64,000 nucleotides of DNA from an uncultured Peptococcaceae bacterium (GTDB lineage Bacteria > Bacillota > Peptococcia > Peptococcales > Peptococcaceae): the NCBI GenBank assembly GCA_910585405.1, contig CAJUDO010000011.1:1-64000 (forward strand), read 5' to 3'. The position numbers and the translations under genes were made by a program. Positions 45,618 through 54,158 of the stretch are shown piece after piece. The notes beneath the pieces were generated by a model. That model was not told the origin of the DNA. It ran no database searches and saw only the letters and a list, made by a program, of their open reading frames with translations. Numbering within the stretch: the stretch's first letter is position 1; each line of letters starts with the position of its first letter.

Positions 45618-47672
45618 ATGATGGGTAAGAAAAGAGCAATGTTACTGGGACTGGACGGTGCAGATCCAGTTGTAATCAAACGATTGATGGCCGAAGGCCG
45701 TATGCCGAATCTGGAGAAATTATTAAAAGAAGGAACTGCAACGGAAGGTTTGAATATGATGGGCGTATTCCCGACGGTTACACCGCCAAACTGGACCACA
45801 CTGGCTACCGGAAACTGGCCGAAAACCCATGGGATCACCTGCTATGGCAATCATACACTGGGAAGATCTTTGGGGATTTCAGAAATGAACTGGGACTCCC
45901 GCCGAGTGGAATCGGAGCTGATCTGGGAGGCAATGGAAGATGAGGGCAAGCGTTGTATTATGCTGAACTATTGCCAGGCATGGCCGAACCGTGTACAAGG
46001 CAGCAAAAATGTATTCATTGATGGCACAGGATTGGTACCGTTCCTGCGTTCCAGCGCAGATTTCCAGAAATATGTGTATCTGGATGCAGAAGAAACAAAA
46101 TTACGTGAAATTCCGCACATTGTACGCAAAAGCTCTGGGGACTGTGTTGTATATGGCGACCAGGCAGAAAAGATGGATAAAGTCAACGGTGATGATTTGG
46201 AAAGCATGGCTGGCGGTTATCATTTCCAGAATGCCGGAGAATATCATGATGATACACCGATGCTGGAATCTCCGAGTTTTGTTATGATGGGGAATAGTGT
46301 AGAAGAAGCAGCCAATGGCGATGTAATTGATCGGCAATTCAGCCCGATTAAAGATGCGAAAAACTGGCCGGAAGGAACCCCGGAAAATGCCAAGGAAGCA
46401 GTATATGTCATGAACAGTGGTCTGGACCGTCGCTATATTCTGATTACTGCATCCAATGGAAAAGATTATGATACATTGACCTTCTACAAAACCAAAAAAG
46501 GAGCGCCTATCGCTACGGCAAAAGTTGGGCAGTGGACTGAATGGATTCTAGACAATTTTATCCTGAAAGATAAACCAACGAAGGTCGGCTATAAAATTCG
46601 TGTTACAGAAATCGATCCGGAAGGCAAAAAAGCGGCTCTCTATATCTCTCACGCCATGAACATGGAAAACTATTCTTATATCTATCCAAAAGATTTGGGC
46701 GCAGAAATGCTGGAAGCTTTAGGGCCAATGATGTACTGGGGTACCTTCTTCCGTCATACGGATATCGGAGATGAAGTAGTTGTAGAAACATGGGAACAGA
46801 ATCATCAGTGGCAGGCCAATGCAGCAAAGTGGCTGTTTAACAAGTATCCAGACTGGCAGCTATTTTATATCCATCTGCACAGCATCGATTTGATGAACCA
46901 CTGGTACATTAACGAAGCGATTCCAGGCTCTCATCCAGACTGGCAACGTCATAAAGCGGCTATTGAACATGTATATAAAATCAACGATGCCTTTATCGGT
47001 GAAATGATGGAATATTTAGACGGCGATACCACCATCTTTGTAGTCAGCGATCACGCTGCAACACCGCGTTCTCCAGGCTACAAAAATCCTAGTATTGGTG
47101 AATTGAGCGGAATCAATGCCAAGGTTCTGAGCGATTTAGGCTATACAGCGGTAAAAGCCATTGATGCAGAAAAAGGTCTATATGAAATTGACTGGAGTAA
47201 AACCAGAGCAGTGAACCACAGAACCAGTCATATCTATATCAATCTGAAAGGCAGAGATCCGGAAGGGATTGTGGAGCCGGAAGACTATGATGCACTGGTA
47301 CAGCAGATCATCAGCGATTTGTATGCATACAGAGATCCGGTACACGGCGACCGTGTGGTATCCTTTGCAATGACTAGAGAGGAAATGGAATGTGTTGGGA
47401 TGGGCGGCAAACACTGCGGCGATATCTTCTTCCAGCTGCGTCCGGACTTCCAGTTTGAACATGCAAACTGTCCAAACCAAGTTACCAATCATGGATATTC
47501 TGTAGGCTGTGTATGTATCATGAGCGGCGCAGGTATCAAAAAAGGGTATACCATGAAGCGTCCTGTGCGCAATGTGGATATCGTGCCGACTATTTGTCAT
47601 CTGCTGGGCAACCGTATGCCACATGAGGTGGAAGGCGGCGTAATCTATCAGGCATTAGAAGAAACAAAATAA
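45618..47672 (+). CDS. Alkaline-phosphatase-superfamily hydrolase, copy 2
   Basis: A 684-residue paralogue of the enzyme at 39135, similar along its whole length including the large insertion. It keeps Asp13 (LDGAD), the Thr nucleophile in PTVTPPNWTTLATG, the SIDLMNH, VSDHA and GGKHCGD metal motifs, and ends with VEGGVIYQALE, as copy 1 does. Divergence is spread out, suggesting an old duplication. Start ATG 45618 or 45621 (GAAAGG at 45606-45611); 45612 is too close. It is followed by its own terminator and a DASS carrier instead of the ATPase found after copy 1. Confidence 0.88.
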   Translation: MMGKKRAMLLGLDGADPVVIKRLMAEGRMPNLEKLLKEGTATEGLNMMGVFPTVTPPNWTTLATGNWPKTHGITCYGNHTLGRSLGISEMNWDSRRVESELIWEAMEDEGKRCIMLNYCQAWPNRVQGSKNVFIDGTGLVPFLRSSADFQKYVYLDAEETKLREIPHIVRKSSGDCVVYGDQAEKMDKVNGDDLESMAGGYHFQNAGEYHDDTPMLESPSFVMMGNSVEEAANGDVIDRQFSPIKDAKNWPEGTPENAKEAVYVMNSGLDRRYILITASNGKDYDTLTFYKTKKGAPIATAKVGQWTEWILDNFILKDKPTKVGYKIRVTEIDPEGKKAALYISHAMNMENYSYIYPKDLGAEMLEALGPMMYWGTFFRHTDIGDEVVVETWEQNHQWQANAAKWLFNKYPDWQLFYIHLHSIDLMNHWYINEAIPGSHPDWQRHKAAIEHVYKINDAFIGEMMEYLDGDTTIFVVSDHAATPRSPGYKNPSIGELSGINAKVLSDLGYTAVKAIDAEKGLYEIDWSKTRAVNHRTSHIYINLKGRDPEGIVEPEDYDALVQQIISDLYAYRDPVHGDRVVSFAMTREEMECVGMGGKHCGDIFFQLRPDFQFEHANCPNQVTNHGYSVGCVCIMSGAGIKKGYTMKRPVRNVDIVPTICHLLGNRMPHEVEGGVIYQALEETK

Positions 47673-47690
47673 GAGAACTTTTTGACAGAG

Positions 47691-47731
47691 ATGGCTTGAC
47701 AGAATATTTTTACTTCTGTCGAGCCATTTTA
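47691..47731 (+). terminator. Terminator after hydrolase copy 2
   Basis: ATGGCTTGACAGAA / TTCTGTCGAGCCAT stem with one wobble and a nine-base loop, then TTTT. Confidence 0.85.
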
Positions 47732-47795
47732 AGGGATTTCAAGAAACAATACTAACAAATAATATAGCCTGATTTAAAATGATTGGAGGTAACAA

Positions 47796-49178
47796 ATGGA
47801 ACAGAAAGTAAAAGTTACAGGAAAAATTTGGAGTAAGTGGATTATCATGTTTGCAGTAGCAGCTATTATTTTATGTCTTCCCACCGAGGAAATTTTTACT
47901 GAAGCAATTAAACGATTTGCAGCAGTGACAGCTTTTATTATTTTATGGTTTGCTTTTGAAGTGACGCCAAACTTTGTGCCGGCGCTTTTACTGCCGGTGT
48001 TATATATTCTAAGCGGTATCGCCACGCCTGCCGATGTATTTGCGCCTTGGCTTTCAAATACGCCCTGGATGATTCTTTGCGCATTGTTGATTATCAATAT
48101 TGTGGACCGCATTGGTTTATTGAATCGCGGGGCATATTTTGTATTGCAAAAAACAGGCAGTAGCTATGGCGGCATTTTATACGGTCTGATGATCATAGGC
48201 TTTCTCTTCAATATTGTGCTTTGCGGTATGGTTTATATGATTACTATTCCCTTAGCCTATGGGGTTTGTAAAACATTGAATTTGGGAAAAAGCAAAACTG
48301 CAGTAGGAATCATGTTTACCGGTCTTTTAGCTGCCAATATTCCCAACTTTATCATATTTTCTCCGGGCTTTATCAGAATGGCGCTTGGGATTGTCGGACC
48401 TGTAACAGGTCTGAGTATCGGCTGGCTACAGTGCTTAATCCAAAATAGTATTTTTATCCCTATGGCAATAGTGATGGTTTTTGTAGTGAAGAAGATGTTT
48501 CCGCAGGATATGCCTTTAGAAGCGAAAACCTTTTTTGCTCAAAAGTCGAAAGAATTGGGCAAGATGAAACAGGAGGAAAAGGGCGCATTAATGCTGCTGG
48601 TAATTTTGGTAATCGGGCTGATGACCAGCGGTATACACGGCATGAATATCGGTTGGATATTTGTTTTAGTGACAGTCGCCTTCTATCTGCCATGCTTCAA
48701 CATCGGAATTGCCGAAGATTTGCAGAGAGTAAACATGACAATGGTTTTATTCATTGCTTCCTGCATGAGTATCGGCCAGGTAAGCGGTGTACTGGATTTA
48801 GGCACAATCATTGCAAATTTAGTAATCCCCGTAATTAATAATATGTCTTCTACGATGTTTTTAGTTGCGATATGGGTTTTAGCAGTTCTTTTAAATCTTT
48901 TGCTGACGCCCATGGCTGCTATCGCCGCATTCTCTTTGCCGTTAGTGCAAATCGCTATGTCTATGGGAGTGGATCCTACTCCGACGATTTACGTATTTAT
49001 GCAGGGACTGGACCAAGTATTTATGCCCTATGAATATGCAAACTATCTGTTTATGTTTTCCTTTGGCATTGTAAGCATGAAAGAATTTATTACATTCTGT
49101 TCAACAAAAATGTTGATTAATATTGTCTATATTGCACTGTTAGCTATTCCGTTTTGGAAGCTGCTTGGTTTACTCTAA
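47796..49178 (+). CDS. DASS/SLC13-type anion transporter
   Basis: A 460-residue membrane protein with about 11-12 helices and the two-fold repeated layout of the divalent-anion:sodium symporter/arsenical-pump superfamily (for example AFEVTPNFVPALLLPVLY in the first half, SCMSIGQVSGVLDLG in the second). Members carry dicarboxylates, sulfate or other organic anions; the substrate here is inferred only as anionic. Strong GGAGG before the ATG. It sits between hydrolase copy 2 and a convergent LysR gene. Confidence 0.82.
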   Translation: MEQKVKVTGKIWSKWIIMFAVAAIILCLPTEEIFTEAIKRFAAVTAFIILWFAFEVTPNFVPALLLPVLYILSGIATPADVFAPWLSNTPWMILCALLIINIVDRIGLLNRGAYFVLQKTGSSYGGILYGLMIIGFLFNIVLCGMVYMITIPLAYGVCKTLNLGKSKTAVGIMFTGLLAANIPNFIIFSPGFIRMALGIVGPVTGLSIGWLQCLIQNSIFIPMAIVMVFVVKKMFPQDMPLEAKTFFAQKSKELGKMKQEEKGALMLLVILVIGLMTSGIHGMNIGWIFVLVTVAFYLPCFNIGIAEDLQRVNMTMVLFIASCMSIGQVSGVLDLGTIIANLVIPVINNMSSTMFLVAIWVLAVLLNLLLTPMAAIAAFSLPLVQIAMSMGVDPTPTIYVFMQGLDQVFMPYEYANYLFMFSFGIVSMKEFITFCSTKMLINIVYIALLAIPFWKLLGLL

Positions 49179-49188
49179 ATGTAAAATG

Positions 49189-49221
49189 ACAGGAATAGAG
49201 TTTGAATAGACCTATTCCTGT
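49189..49221. terminator. Bidirectional hairpin between DASS gene and LysR B
   Basis: ACAGGAATAG / CTATTCCTGT stem lying between two convergent genes; flanks are AT-rich but the T-tract is short. Confidence 0.55.
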
Positions 49222-49240
49222 TATAATTTATAGAAAATCT

Positions 49241-50158
49241 TTAAAGAAAAGAAAGGAAAGCCTGAATGATCGGCGTGTTTAAATGTCTACGGTTTATAAC
49301 CAAGCTAGAAAAGACTTTGATACTGGGACGAATGGGAATGACTGAGATATTCTTCAGGTCTTCTGCCGTTAAATTTTTGCTGGATGAACGGGTGAAAAAA
49401 CCAACTCCGATATTATTGATGATGGCATCCACATAAATTTTCTCTGTACTAGTAACAAGCGAAAAATTAGGTATACCAAATTGCTGCAGAAGAAATTTCG
49501 TCCAATTATTATCAATATCGTCATTGTTATTCAACAATACGATTGGTTGTTTTAACAGCGTAGAAATAGAGATTGATTTATTGTTCGCTAATGGAGATTT
49601 TTTGCTGATAGCCGCCATAGAATTCTCCTCATAAAGAGGCATGATTTCCAATTGCTCTAATTGATGTTTCTCTAACACACTATTGAGATGAAAATTTTCT
49701 GGAAGTAGAACTAGACCGATATTAATTTTTTCTTCTTCCAGTAAACTTTGCAATAGAACAGAAACACTTTGAAAAGAAATTGTAAACTTGGTTTCTGGAT
49801 ACTGTGTGGAGAACCCATTGATAATTGTAGTAAGTTTGCGTAAATCAAATCCATGCATATAAATAAAATTCAAAGTTCCTGTCATATTTTGTGTCTGTTC
49901 TGTCTGGATACACAGTTCTTGTCGCATCAATTGGGCTGTCTGTATAATTTCCTGCGCCCGTTTCAGCACAATTTGCCCTTGCTCTGTCAATGATACCCCT
50001 TTATGATCACGATAAAACAGCAGAACAGATAGCTCGTCTTCCAAGCTTTTGATGGAACGGCTGAGACTTTGCTGGGTAATATGTAGATTCTGTGCAGCAA
50101 GATTGATAGAATGTGTCTTGCTGATTTCGATTAAATGTTCCAGTTGTTCGATGCGCAT
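49241..50158 (-). CDS. LysR-family regulator B
   Basis: A 305-residue LysR regulator with helix-turn-helix residues 1-60 (HSINLAAQNLHITQQSLSRSI). The ATG at 50158 (complement of 50156-50158) has AAGGAG nine bases upstream; a GTG at 50179 overlaps that site. It is divergent from the second ATPase gene, with about 130 AT-rich bases between, and probably controls that or the DASS/hydrolase unit. Confidence 0.9.
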   Translation of the reverse strand: MRIEQLEHLIEISKTHSINLAAQNLHITQQSLSRSIKSLEDELSVLLFYRDHKGVSLTEQGQIVLKRAQEIIQTAQLMRQELCIQTEQTQNMTGTLNFIYMHGFDLRKLTTIINGFSTQYPETKFTISFQSVSVLLQSLLEEEKINIGLVLLPENFHLNSVLEKHQLEQLEIMPLYEENSMAAISKKSPLANNKSISISTLLKQPIVLLNNNDDIDNNWTKFLLQQFGIPNFSLVTSTEKIYVDAIINNIGVGFFTRSSSKNLTAEDLKNISVIPIRPSIKVFSSLVINRRHLNTPIIQAFLSFL

Positions 50159-50290
50159 AATAAAGTACTCCTTCTTCACGGACGCTCAGGTATCATGACA
50201 CCTTTACATAACATATCGTTTTCTATAGAAATAATATGAATTTATTATATAAAATTACTTAAAAAAATACAAGTAGGAGGTTTGGTTGCA

Positions 50291-51098
50291 ATGTCCTTGT
50301 TGAAAGCAGAACATCTATCTGTAAAAGAAGGCTCTAAAGAAATCGTAAAAGATGTAAACTGGGAAATTAATTCGGGAGAAAATTGGGTTCTCTTTGGACT
50401 TAACGGCTGCGGTAAGACAACATTGCTCAGCCGTTTGGCTGGATATTTGTCGCCATCTGGTGGGAAGGTTTTTCTTTTTGGGGAAGAAGTGACACCGGAA
50501 AATCAATTGCGGCTGCGCAAAAAAATTGGCTGGGTCAGCAGTTCCTTTTTTGATAGGTATCTGCGGTATGAAACGGTACTGGAAATCGTTTTAGCCGGCA
50601 AGTACGGAACTTTAGGATTTCAAGATCAATGGATAGGAAAAGAGGATGTGCATAAAGCAAAAAAAATTTTGGCAGATTTTGGACTGAAAGAACGGATGCG
50701 CTATCCTTATGATTACGTTATCAAAAGGACAACAGCAAAAAGTTTTGATTGCCCGAGCGCTCATGGCAGATCCAGAATTAATGATTTTGGATGAGCCATG
50801 CGGTGGACTGGATATTTTTGCCCGGGAGTATTTTTTGCATATGGTGGAAGGTTTGACAAAAGAGAGAAATATGGGTGTGATTTACGTGACCCATCACACA
50901 GAAGAAATTTTGCCATTTTTTAATAAAGCCGCTTTAATGAAAGATGGTGCATTGACCGCTACTGGAGATCTGAAAAAAGTGTTCACAAAAACTTGTTTAT
51001 CAGATTTTTTTGAAGTGCCGACGGATGTGCTGTGGACCAAAAATCATTTCTTTATCAATTTAAATCTAAATTTTGAGCAAAACTCTTTTTTTCTATAG
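50291..51098 (+). pseudogene. Orphan ABC ATPase copy 2, broken by a one-base frameshift
   Basis: A paralogue of the ATPase at 41270. The first frame (from ATG 50291, AGGAGG ten bases upstream) encodes VNWEINSGENWVLFGLNG, Walker A GLNGCGKTT and the VSSSFFDRYL block up to RYPYDY at 50716. One extra base at about 50717 then shifts the frame; the continuation TTA TCA AAA GGA (L-S-K-G signature) and the rest, with Walker B LMILDEPCGGLD and VTHHTEE, are in the next frame to 51098. Copy 1 reads GAT TGC CTT TCA AAG here. Either a true inactivating mutation, an assembly error, or an unlikely programmed +1 shift. Everything else is intact, so the lesion looks recent. Confidence 0.88.
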
Positions 51099-51139
51099 CG
51101 TAAATTACAAAACAAAAGGATTTCAGAGAGGTGGAAAAG

Positions 51140-51493
51140 ATGGGAGAAAGTGAGTATTTAACAGAAAGAGCTGGTCGCTGTGTCTGCAAGCTCTGTGGGG
51201 GAAAGCTTGAGAAAAAGGTAATTGTATATAATAAATATGGCGGTTCAGGATTAGAATTGTACTGTCCAAATTGCCAGAAGATTGAATATGGCACAGAACC
51301 GGAAATTTATAATCTGGCCAGTGAATTTGTAGAAACAGTAGAATTTGATTATTTTCCAGATATGGATGATGAAGACCGGCACCAGAAGCTAAATGTCGCT
51401 AAGGTATGTGATATTTTAGGCTGGATTTATCGCAGAACCGGTGTGTTAGATGAAAAGGGGCTGCATAAGGATCAGCTTGCAGAGTTTGAGTAA
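51140..51493 (+). CDS. Small zinc-ribbon-like protein, copy 2
   Basis: A 117-residue paralogue of the protein at 42090, with CVCKLC (C14, C16, C19) and YCPNC (C42, C45); the sixth Cys of copy 1 is replaced by Lys-Ile context, leaving two clean CxxC pairs. The helical part (EIYNLASEFV, FDYF, LNVAKVCDILGW) is conserved. ATG 51140 follows GAGAGGTGG. It follows the broken ATPase by 41 bases, the same order as in copy 1. Confidence 0.8.
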   Translation: MGESEYLTERAGRCVCKLCGGKLEKKVIVYNKYGGSGLELYCPNCQKIEYGTEPEIYNLASEFVETVEFDYFPDMDDEDRHQKLNVAKVCDILGWIYRRTGVLDEKGLHKDQLAEFE

Positions 51494-51522
51494 ATGCCCC
51501 ATGCAAACAATCAAGAAAAAAT

Positions 51523-51565
51523 AAGGACAGGAGTGAATAGTTTGTTCGCTTCCTGTCCTTTTTAG
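51523..51565. terminator. Bidirectional terminator between ribbon gene 2 and LysR C
   Basis: AAGGACAGGA / TCCTGTCCTT stem with T-run on the plus side and A-run (T on minus) on the other; it overlaps the last codons of the LysR gene. Confidence 0.75.
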
Positions 51566-52482
51566 GTTACAGGATTATTTTGCAGATAATCCAGAATAAA
51601 TGAAAATAGCAAATGTTGAGCAGAATCCTTGGGCAGATGTTTATGTTTAATCAGTGCATGTGTTGCTAAGGGAAAATCTAAAGTCGGCAGTGCAATCAAA
51701 TTTTCACGGAGATAATCCTCCTGACGAATAAAGGACTCCATGGTTCCAGGACAAATATACTCGCCATTTGCTGTCAGACGATAACAGGCCCGTAAATTGC
51801 CCGAACCAGTTAAAGATACTTTTCTTGTAGACAGATATTGCTCTAACAATACAACGACTTCTGTATTGTCCACATGATTCTGGGTAAGTATAATCAGTTT
51901 GTGGTCTACGAGTTGCGGAATTGTTACATAACTGTTTTGGGCCAGCGGGTGGCTTTTCGACATAATTGCCACATTATGTGATTGCAGTGCAGGGACAAAA
52001 TCAAAGCCTTCCAGAAAATTTTTCTCCGGCCAGTATGCCAGAAAAGCAAGGGCTGAAGGCATCGCGGCAATCTTCTGATATCCTTCCTTCCAGTCGACAA
52101 TCATGTTATTTACAAATATTTCAGGGTATTCTTGAGAAAAGGCCACCAGAATATCGTTTAAAACAATTTCATTTACAACGTTGCTGGAAAATAGAACAAC
52201 ATCTTTATGCTGATTCTGTTGTGTTTTTCTGTATTGAACATCAGCCTGTAATTTATCAAAGTGATAAACTGTCGCTTTGGCAAACTGTAAAAAATCAGTG
52301 CCAGTTTGGGTGAGTGTGACACCATCCGCGGTGCGGAAAAATAAATCCGCATCCATTTCTGTTTCCAGATTTTTTAAAATCCGACTGACATTCTGCGGTG
52401 TAGTACCTAATTCCCGACTGGTTTTGTTGATAGATTGAAAGGTATCCAATGCAATAAAATAACGCAAATGCTCAATCTGCAT
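51562..52482 (-). CDS. LysR-family regulator C
   Basis: A 306-residue LysR regulator with helix-turn-helix (QSINKTSRELGTTPQNVSRIL). The ATG at 52482 has AGGTGG seven to eight bases upstream; the GTG at 52494 lies on that site. It is divergent from the MFS/amidohydrolase pair, which it may regulate through the 300-base gap at 52483-52785. Confidence 0.9.
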   Translation of the reverse strand: MQIEHLRYFIALDTFQSINKTSRELGTTPQNVSRILKNLETEMDADLFFRTADGVTLTQTGTDFLQFAKATVYHFDKLQADVQYRKTQQNQHKDVVLFSSNVVNEIVLNDILVAFSQEYPEIFVNNMIVDWKEGYQKIAAMPSALAFLAYWPEKNFLEGFDFVPALQSHNVAIMSKSHPLAQNSYVTIPQLVDHKLIILTQNHVDNTEVVVLLEQYLSTRKVSLTGSGNLRACYRLTANGEYICPGTMESFIRQEDYLRENLIALPTLDFPLATHALIKHKHLPKDSAQHLLFSFILDYLQNNPVT

Positions 52483-52785
52483 AGAAGTCACCACCTAAAC
52501 ATCACAAGTACAAAATAGATTTAATAAACATTATAAATAGAACCAGGAAAATTTTCAATCCTTTTCTATTTTGTGTTGTTAGTGTTTTATTTATTATAGT
52601 TTCTTCATATCAAAACTTTTTTGACGACTGACTATATTCCAACTTTCTTTGTGAGAGGGGGGCAATAAAAATGATGATGCTTTGACAAAAAAACATAGAA
52701 AGTGAGAATATGCAAAAAAGTGTCCATAATGCATAATAAAGATAACGGATCCGAATATAAAAATTTAAGCAAAGAGGGGTTCATG
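52483..52785. other. Intergenic region between LysR C and MFS B
   Basis: About 300 AT-rich bases, the likely divergent control region. The reading frame of the MFS gene extends back to 52702 but without a ribosome site; AGAGGGG at 52773-52779 marks the likely start at 52786. No confident promoter or operator was identified. Confidence 0.5.
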
Positions 52786-54084
52786 ATGAAACAATCGACA
52801 CAAGAACAAGATCAGCCGCTTATCCAAGTTCCGAAAAGGAAACGGACTATTTGTTTTCTCATTTTATATGGTTTGTTTGTGATTGACTTTATTTCCCGAG
52901 TGGGGATTAATGCTATTTTTCCAGTTATTCAGGCCGACTTGCAGTTGACAGACACACAGGTAGGCATGATGGGTAGTGTTGTTTTATTGGGGATGGCGGT
53001 ATTTGTCTTGCCCATCTCTTTTCTGGGAGAAAAGTATTCTCCCAAAAAAGGAATCAGCTTTTCTGCATTGATTTGGAGTATTGGTACACTGCTCTCCGGC
53101 ATGGCAAGCAGTTTCGGCGTTTTGTTAGCTTCCCGTTTTTTTGTAGGAACTGGAAACTCCGCTTATGCGCCATTGTCCAATTCCTTAATCACCAGTATGT
53201 ACAGTAAAAAAGACTGGGGTAAAAAAATCGGAATTTACAACACAGCTATGACCTTTGGTATGGCTTTGGGGGCAATTGTATTTGCCAATCTGGCTGACCA
53301 GTGGGGCTGGAGAATGGCGTTTTATGCAGTGGGATTCATCAGTCTGGCTTTAACGCTGGCCAGCCTGACCTTGCCGGATCCGAAGAAGTTGATGGCAAAA
53401 CAATGCGATGAACAGGATGACGCGCCGGTTCATAAACAAATTGACACCAGCTTGAAATCTGCCTTTTTGGTAATCGGCAAGAATAGATCCTTACTTGGCG
53501 TCTGTCTGGGTGCGGGATTTATGTCTATGGCGTTGCAGGGTGTATTATCTTGGTTATCTATCTATTTTGTGCGTGAGATGAATCTACAGCTGTCGCTTGC
53601 AGCAACACTGATCAGTGTACTGGCTTTGATCTCTGCCTTTGGTTATCCCCTGGGCGGAACAATTATGGATAAATGGTATCAATATGACAAACGGGCTCGT
53701 GTATATTTGCCTGCCATCTGCGTGTCCCTGGCAACGGTTAGTTTTCTGGCAGGTTTTCAGTTGCAATTGATTCCTTTGATCTTTTTGGGTGGGTTTTGCC
53801 TCACAACAGCCAATACGGCCTATCATGTAGCAACGCAGGAACTAGTTCCCTCTTGGTTTAAATCTGTTTCTTATGGCGTGTATGTACTGTTCATTCAGTT
53901 CTTTGGCGCATGTGGTCCGCTTCTCTTGGGAACGTTATCTACGGCATTTGGATTGACAAAAGCACTTTTGATGATACAGATTTTTACCGCTGCAGCTGTT
54001 GTTGTTTTCTTGCTAATCAGTCTGGTCTATATCAAAGATTATGAGAAAGCCAGAGCATTGGAACAAGAAGAAAACTATTGTTAA
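52786..54084 (+). CDS. MFS transporter B
   Basis: A 432-residue major facilitator with 12 predicted helices, related to the anion:cation symporter/glucarate-type branch (FISRVGINAIFPVIQADL in TM1, loop 2-3 region LPISFLGEKYSPKKG, WGWRMAFYAVGF). ATG 52786 or 52783 after AGAGGGG. The amidohydrolase follows by about 75 bases, so the two probably form an uptake-plus-hydrolysis pair. Confidence 0.87.
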   Translation: MKQSTQEQDQPLIQVPKRKRTICFLILYGLFVIDFISRVGINAIFPVIQADLQLTDTQVGMMGSVVLLGMAVFVLPISFLGEKYSPKKGISFSALIWSIGTLLSGMASSFGVLLASRFFVGTGNSAYAPLSNSLITSMYSKKDWGKKIGIYNTAMTFGMALGAIVFANLADQWGWRMAFYAVGFISLALTLASLTLPDPKKLMAKQCDEQDDAPVHKQIDTSLKSAFLVIGKNRSLLGVCLGAGFMSMALQGVLSWLSIYFVREMNLQLSLAATLISVLALISAFGYPLGGTIMDKWYQYDKRARVYLPAICVSLATVSFLAGFQLQLIPLIFLGGFCLTTANTAYHVATQELVPSWFKSVSYGVYVLFIQFFGACGPLLLGTLSTAFGLTKALLMIQIFTAAAVVVFLLISLVYIKDYEKARALEQEENYC

Positions 54085-54094
54085 TTGGTTTGTC

Positions 54095-54125
54095 AAACTC
54101 TCTGGTCAAAAAAGAGAGTTTCAAT
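54095..54125 (+). terminator. Weak hairpin after MFS B
   Basis: AAACTCTCT / AGAGAGTTT stem with a nine-base A-rich loop and almost no T-tract; perhaps only a partial terminator or an mRNA stabiliser before the amidohydrolase. Confidence 0.4.
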
Positions 54126-54158
54126 CTCTAATTTAATTTTATGAAAGGATGTATGATT

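Noticed and set aside
50709..50730. Programmed +1 frameshift in ATPase copy 2
   Set aside because: No known slippery or stimulatory context is evident, and copy 1 does the same job without a shift, so mutation or error is simpler.
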